In this document: one piece after another, positions 60,884 to 64,000 of the stretch
How the letters are laid out: each line of letters opens with the position of its first letter
Numbering within the stretch: the first letter of the stretch is position 1
The notes under the pieces: generated by a model
Database searches by the model: none
What the model saw: only the letters and a program-made list of their open reading frames with translations
Told to the model about the DNA's origin: nothing
Origin: CBDAUN01 sp965214875
Lineage (GTDB): Bacteria > Pseudomonadota > Gammaproteobacteria > Arenicellales > JAJDZL01
NCBI GenBank assembly: GCA_965214875.1
Contig: OZ243980.1
Coordinates: 3,162,001-3,226,000, forward strand
DNA: 64,000 bases
Reading direction: 5' to 3'
Made by a program: the position numbers and the translations under genes

Positions 60884-62278
60884 TCATTGCAGCAGCTGGA
60901 TTTCGCTGTTCAGCGCATCGAACTCGGCATCGAAAGACTGCATGATCCGAAGCAATCCGTCGCTCGACTCCGATTCAAACCTCAACACCACCTCAGAAGC
61001 GGTATTCGAAGCCCGGATCAGACCGAACCCGTGGTCAAAGTCGACCCGCACGCCGTCAAGATAGCTCATCCTGCCATCAATGAAATCCACTTTCGTCTTG
61101 AACGTCTCCACCAGATGCTCCGGGTCGGAGCAATTCATGCGAATCTCAGGCGTGCTGACCATTTGCGGCAAGTCATCGAAGATATCTTGCGCCGGCCTCG
61201 CCCCGCCGGCCACCAGCTCGCAAAGCCGAGCGGCGGCGTACATCCCATCGTCAAAACCGGGCCAGCGATCGGCAAAGAAAAAATGCCCGCTCATCTCGCC
61301 GCCAAACACCGCCCCGCATTCAGCCAGCTTCGATTTCATCAGCGAGTGTCCGGTCTTCCACATTATCGGCTTGCCCCCCGCCTCGACTATCTCGCTATCC
61401 AAGGCGCGGGTGCACTTGACATCGAAAACAATCTCCTTGCTGTCAGGATTGCGACTCAAAATATCTCTTGCGAACAGGATCATCAGCTGGTCGGGCCAGA
61501 TGATTCGCCCATCCGGCGCAACGGCGATCATCCGATCAGCATCACCATCAAGCGCTAAACCAAGCTCGGCATCCGCCGTTCGCACCGCTTGGATCAAGTC
61601 TCGCAAATTTTCCTGCCGCGTCGGATCTGCTTCGTGATTCGGAAACCTTCCATCCACATCGCAGTACAGCCCGGTTACCTCGCAGCCAAGCCGACGCAGA
61701 AGTTCTGGAGCGATTGCGCCGCCGACCCCGTTGGCGCAGTCGATCACGACTTTTAAGGGACGCGCGATCTGAATATCGCTAGCGACTGCATCGCAATACG
61801 AGGCGCGAACCGACTTTTCCTTGACCCTGCCATTGCCGGACAGATAGTGCTGCGAAACGATGCGCTGGCGCAGCTTTTGAATATTTGAACCAAATAGCGA
61901 ATGACCAGCCAACAGCATTTTGACCCCGTTGTATTCGCCGGGGTTGTGGCTGGCGGTGACCACCAGTCCTGTGCCGGTGCGGAAATGGTGTGCTGCAAAA
62001 TACACAAGCGGCGAGGGCGCCATGCCGATATCGATCACGTTCGCTCCTGTCGCGAGCACGCCCTCAATCAGCGCGGCTTTCAAGGCCGGGCTAGACAAGC
62101 GCCCATCGCTTCCCACGCATACCTCGCTACAATCCTTGATCTGCATCACCGTGCCGAATGCCAATCCGATGTCGCGCATCAGCTCCGGTGTCAACGAATC
62201 ATCGACAATCCCACGAATGTCATACATCTTGAAAATGTCAGCCGGAATCATTGATTCGCGATTTTTTTCAATAGGCAT
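60884..62278 (-). CDS. Phosphomannomutase/phosphoglucomutase
   Basis: A 464-residue alpha-D-phosphohexomutase (AlgC/ManB/CpsG type) that interconverts hexose 1- and 6-phosphates for LPS and polysaccharide precursors. Motifs: FKMYDIRGIVDD, active-site phosphoserine in VVTASHNPGEYNGVKM, metal-binding ALDGDADRMIAV, sugar-binding GGEMSGHFFF and the phosphate-binding RASNTASEVVLRFE. Complete for the family (about 460). A 480-bp duplicate of residues about 280-440 lies 2 kb away at 58978-59457. lpd lies 8 bp upstream. Confidence 0.92.
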   Translation of the reverse strand: MPIEKNRESMIPADIFKMYDIRGIVDDSLTPELMRDIGLAFGTVMQIKDCSEVCVGSDGRLSSPALKAALIEGVLATGANVIDIGMAPSPLVYFAAHHFRTGTGLVVTASHNPGEYNGVKMLLAGHSLFGSNIQKLRQRIVSQHYLSGNGRVKEKSVRASYCDAVASDIQIARPLKVVIDCANGVGGAIAPELLRRLGCEVTGLYCDVDGRFPNHEADPTRQENLRDLIQAVRTADAELGLALDGDADRMIAVAPDGRIIWPDQLMILFARDILSRNPDSKEIVFDVKCTRALDSEIVEAGGKPIMWKTGHSLMKSKLAECGAVFGGEMSGHFFFADRWPGFDDGMYAAARLCELVAGGARPAQDIFDDLPQMVSTPEIRMNCSDPEHLVETFKTKVDFIDGRMSYLDGVRVDFDHGFGLIRASNTASEVVLRFESESSDGLLRIMQSFDAEFDALNSEIQLLQ

Positions 62279-62286
62279 AGCACATT

Positions 62287-63717
62287 TCAGTTCATCTTGT
62301 GGATCGCGCGGCGGTCAACAGCGAGCGCCGCCTCGTGCACCGCCTCGCTCAGCGTGGGGTGAGCGTGAATCGTGCGCGCCAAATCTTCGGCGCTTGCATG
62401 ATACTCCATCGCTACAACCGCTTCGCCGATCAGTTCGGAGGCATGCGGACCGATGATGTGCACACCCAGGATTCGGTCGTGGCGCTCATCAGCAATAACC
62501 TTGGCGAATCCTGCGATTTCCTCCATCGCCTTGGCACGCCCTGTTGCGGCAAACGGAAATGTCCCGCTGCGATAAGGAATTTGCGCCGCCTTCACCTGCT
62601 GTTCCGTCTGGCCAACCCATGCGATTTCGGGTGACGTGTATATCGCCCATGGAACCGTTTCATAATTCATATGGCCATGACCCTTCGCGATTCGCTCGGC
62701 TACCGCAACACCCTCTTCAGACCCTTTGTGAGCTAGCATCGGTCCACGCACGCTGTCGCCCACCGCATAGACATTTTCAACATCAGTGCGACAATCTTCG
62801 TCAACGACAATAAAGCCGCGCTCGTCTTTTTTGACACCGCAGTCTTCCGAAAGCAGATCATCCGTACAAGGCTTGCGGCCAATGCACACGATGATGCGAT
62901 CGACTGTCAATTGTTCAGATTTTCCATCGACTGAATAGACCACATCCACTGCGCTCTCGCTGGCATTTGCCGATTGCACCCGGGCGTTGAGCTTGATATC
63001 AAGACCTTGACGCTTGAACTGCTTTTGCGCTTCATTAGCTACGTCCTGATCGACGGCGGGCAGGAATTCGTCTAAAGCCTCAAGCACAGTCACTTCGGAC
63101 CCGAGACGCCGCCAGACGCTCCCAAGTTCCAAACCGATCACGCCCGCTCCGACAATGCCGAGACGCTCAGGAGCCGCACCGAACTCAAGCGCACCTGCGG
63201 AATCAACGATGCGATGGCCATCGCATGGCACGCTTGGCAGCTCGACCGGCACCGAACCACTAGCCAGAATGACATGGCCCGCTTCAATCGTGCCGACCTT
63301 GCTGCCGTTGCCGACATCTAAAATTTCGATCTTGCGTCCGGCGCATAAGCGGCCATGCCCATGAACGGAATCAACTTTGTTTCCCTTGAGCAAAGCCGCG
63401 ACTCCTCGCGTCAAGCTACCAACGATCTGCCGCTTGCGCTTCATCATCTGCGCAATGTCCATCGAGATATTGTCAGCATGGATTCCGTGCTTTTTGTAGC
63501 TGTGCCTCAATCCATGAAACCGCTCAGTAGAATCTAAAAGCGCTTTTGACGGGATGCAACCCACGTTAAGGCAGGTGCCGCCGAGCGCGGGCTTGCCGTC
63601 ATGTGTCGTCCACCGATCAATGCAGACAGTGTTCAAGCCAAGCTGAGCGCATCGAACTGCTGCGACATAGCCCGCCGGACCAGCGCCAATGACCGCGACA
63701 TCATAAGCTTTAGACAT
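62287..63717 (-). CDS. lpd: Dihydrolipoamide dehydrogenase (E3)
   Basis: A 476-residue flavoprotein that reoxidises dihydrolipoyl groups of 2-oxoacid dehydrogenases. FAD motif VAVIGAGPAGYVAA, redox disulphide GGTCLNVGCIPSK, NAD motif LGIVGAGVIGLELGSVW, and the C-terminal HAHPTLSEAVHEA with the catalytic His-Glu. It follows sucB by 12 bp, so it serves the 2-oxoglutarate dehydrogenase complex. Confidence 0.96.
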   Translation of the reverse strand: MSKAYDVAVIGAGPAGYVAAVRCAQLGLNTVCIDRWTTHDGKPALGGTCLNVGCIPSKALLDSTERFHGLRHSYKKHGIHADNISMDIAQMMKRKRQIVGSLTRGVAALLKGNKVDSVHGHGRLCAGRKIEILDVGNGSKVGTIEAGHVILASGSVPVELPSVPCDGHRIVDSAGALEFGAAPERLGIVGAGVIGLELGSVWRRLGSEVTVLEALDEFLPAVDQDVANEAQKQFKRQGLDIKLNARVQSANASESAVDVVYSVDGKSEQLTVDRIIVCIGRKPCTDDLLSEDCGVKKDERGFIVVDEDCRTDVENVYAVGDSVRGPMLAHKGSEEGVAVAERIAKGHGHMNYETVPWAIYTSPEIAWVGQTEQQVKAAQIPYRSGTFPFAATGRAKAMEEIAGFAKVIADERHDRILGVHIIGPHASELIGEAVVAMEYHASAEDLARTIHAHPTLSEAVHEAALAVDRRAIHKMN

Positions 63718-63729
63718 CCGCGGGCGTAC

Positions 63730-64000
63730 TCACAGCTCCAAAAGCATCCGGGTCGGATCTTCCAGCGCCTCTTTGATGCTGACCAGGAATGATACTGCCT
63801 CGCGACCATCAATGATGCGATGATCGTAGGTCAGTGCAAGATACATCATCGGACGGATCACCACTTCGCCGTCTAGCGCAATCGGCCGCTGCTGAATCTT
63901 GTGCATGCCGAGAATTGCGCTTTGCGGCGGATTGACAATCGGAGTCGAGATCAGCGACCCGAAAACGCCGCCGTTGGTAATCGTGAACGTCCCGCCCGAA
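63730..64000 (-). CDS. sucB: Dihydrolipoyl succinyltransferase (E2), C-terminal part
   Basis: The last 90 residues of the 2-oxoglutarate dehydrogenase E2 catalytic domain. Visible are FTITNGGVFGSLISTPI, QSAILGMHKIQQRPIA and the active-site LTYDHRIIDGREAV with His and Asp, ending in TRMLLEL and TGA at 63732-63730. The beginning lies beyond the right edge of the window. lpd follows immediately, the sucB-lpd arrangement. Confidence 0.94.
   Translation of the reverse strand, partial: SGGTFTITNGGVFGSLISTPIVNPPQSAILGMHKIQQRPIALDGEVVIRPMMYLALTYDHRIIDGREAVSFLVSIKEALEDPTRMLLEL

Noticed and set aside
1..64000. tRNA and rRNA genes
   Set aside because: I looked through intergenic regions for cloverleaf-like sequences and rRNA signatures and saw none; a dedicated tRNA scan was not possible.

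Overview
The window comes from a Gammaproteobacterium. The evidence is the gene repertoire and order: divergent rluD/bamD, adjacent parE-parC, an xseB-ispA-dxs run followed by folE2 and a DUF6231 gene, Slt70, MetA, and coaBC-dut next to rpmB-rpmG. Housekeeping genes have moderate GC and tight spacing. They are interrupted by islands full of decayed insertion sequences, a toxin-antitoxin relic, an integrase relic, Fic and PIN proteins, and small secreted-protein genes. A host-associated lifestyle would fit the IS load, the secreted cassettes and a hydroxyproline-type catabolic enzyme, but that is inference; I cannot name the species.

Layout. 1-235: tail of a threonine dehydratase. 344-2575: IS1380-like mosaic. 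2958-7857: metA, a P-loop ATPase, dut, coaBC (minus); rpmB, rpmG, HNH nuclease (plus). 8029-9646: IS481-like element containing a nested cassette. 9808-14726: AAA-ATPase/DUF1703, DUF6880, a broken FitAB-type pair and an IS481 deletion derivative. 15387-30125: desaturase, IF-1, GDPD, HIBADH-like dehydrogenase, enolase-superfamily dehydratase, a second cassette, class III aminotransferase, apt, rluD, bamD, nadE, COG3146 protein, aat. 30195-31898: IS481 remnants and a third cassette gene. 32125-49604: LysM lipoprotein, slt, acyP, proS, DUF6231, folE2, dxs, ispA, xseB, katG, Uma2, parE, parC. 49610-60883: large island with two more cassettes, IS481, IS1380, IS1634, integrase relic, ATPase-PIN pair, iteron-like repeats, a duplicated pgm fragment and Fic. 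60884-64000: pgm, lpd and the 3' end of sucB.

The most striking system is a family of five minus-strand secreted-protein cassettes (near 8.5, 21, 31, 49.6 and 55 kb). Two are complete. Each complete one has terminal inverted repeats related to GGTAGTGKCTCRGTTTGAAA, an exact 8-bp target duplication, and a single gene. Four genes carry a run of 10-14 C between a ribosome-binding-site-preceded ATG and the hydrophobic core of the signal peptide; the fifth has lost its 5' end to an IS481 junction. Counting the tracts gives one gene in frame (13 C) and three out of frame (11, 10 and 14 C). This looks like non-autonomous transposons that spread phase-variable, FN3-like or Cys-rich secreted proteins. 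Secondary signals are a covarying hairpin in the left end of the IS481-like element, an in-frame UGA shared by all IS1380-like copies, a two-amber IS1634 transposase, an ATPase-PIN gene pair, and a near-identical 480-bp pgm repeat flanking a Fic module.
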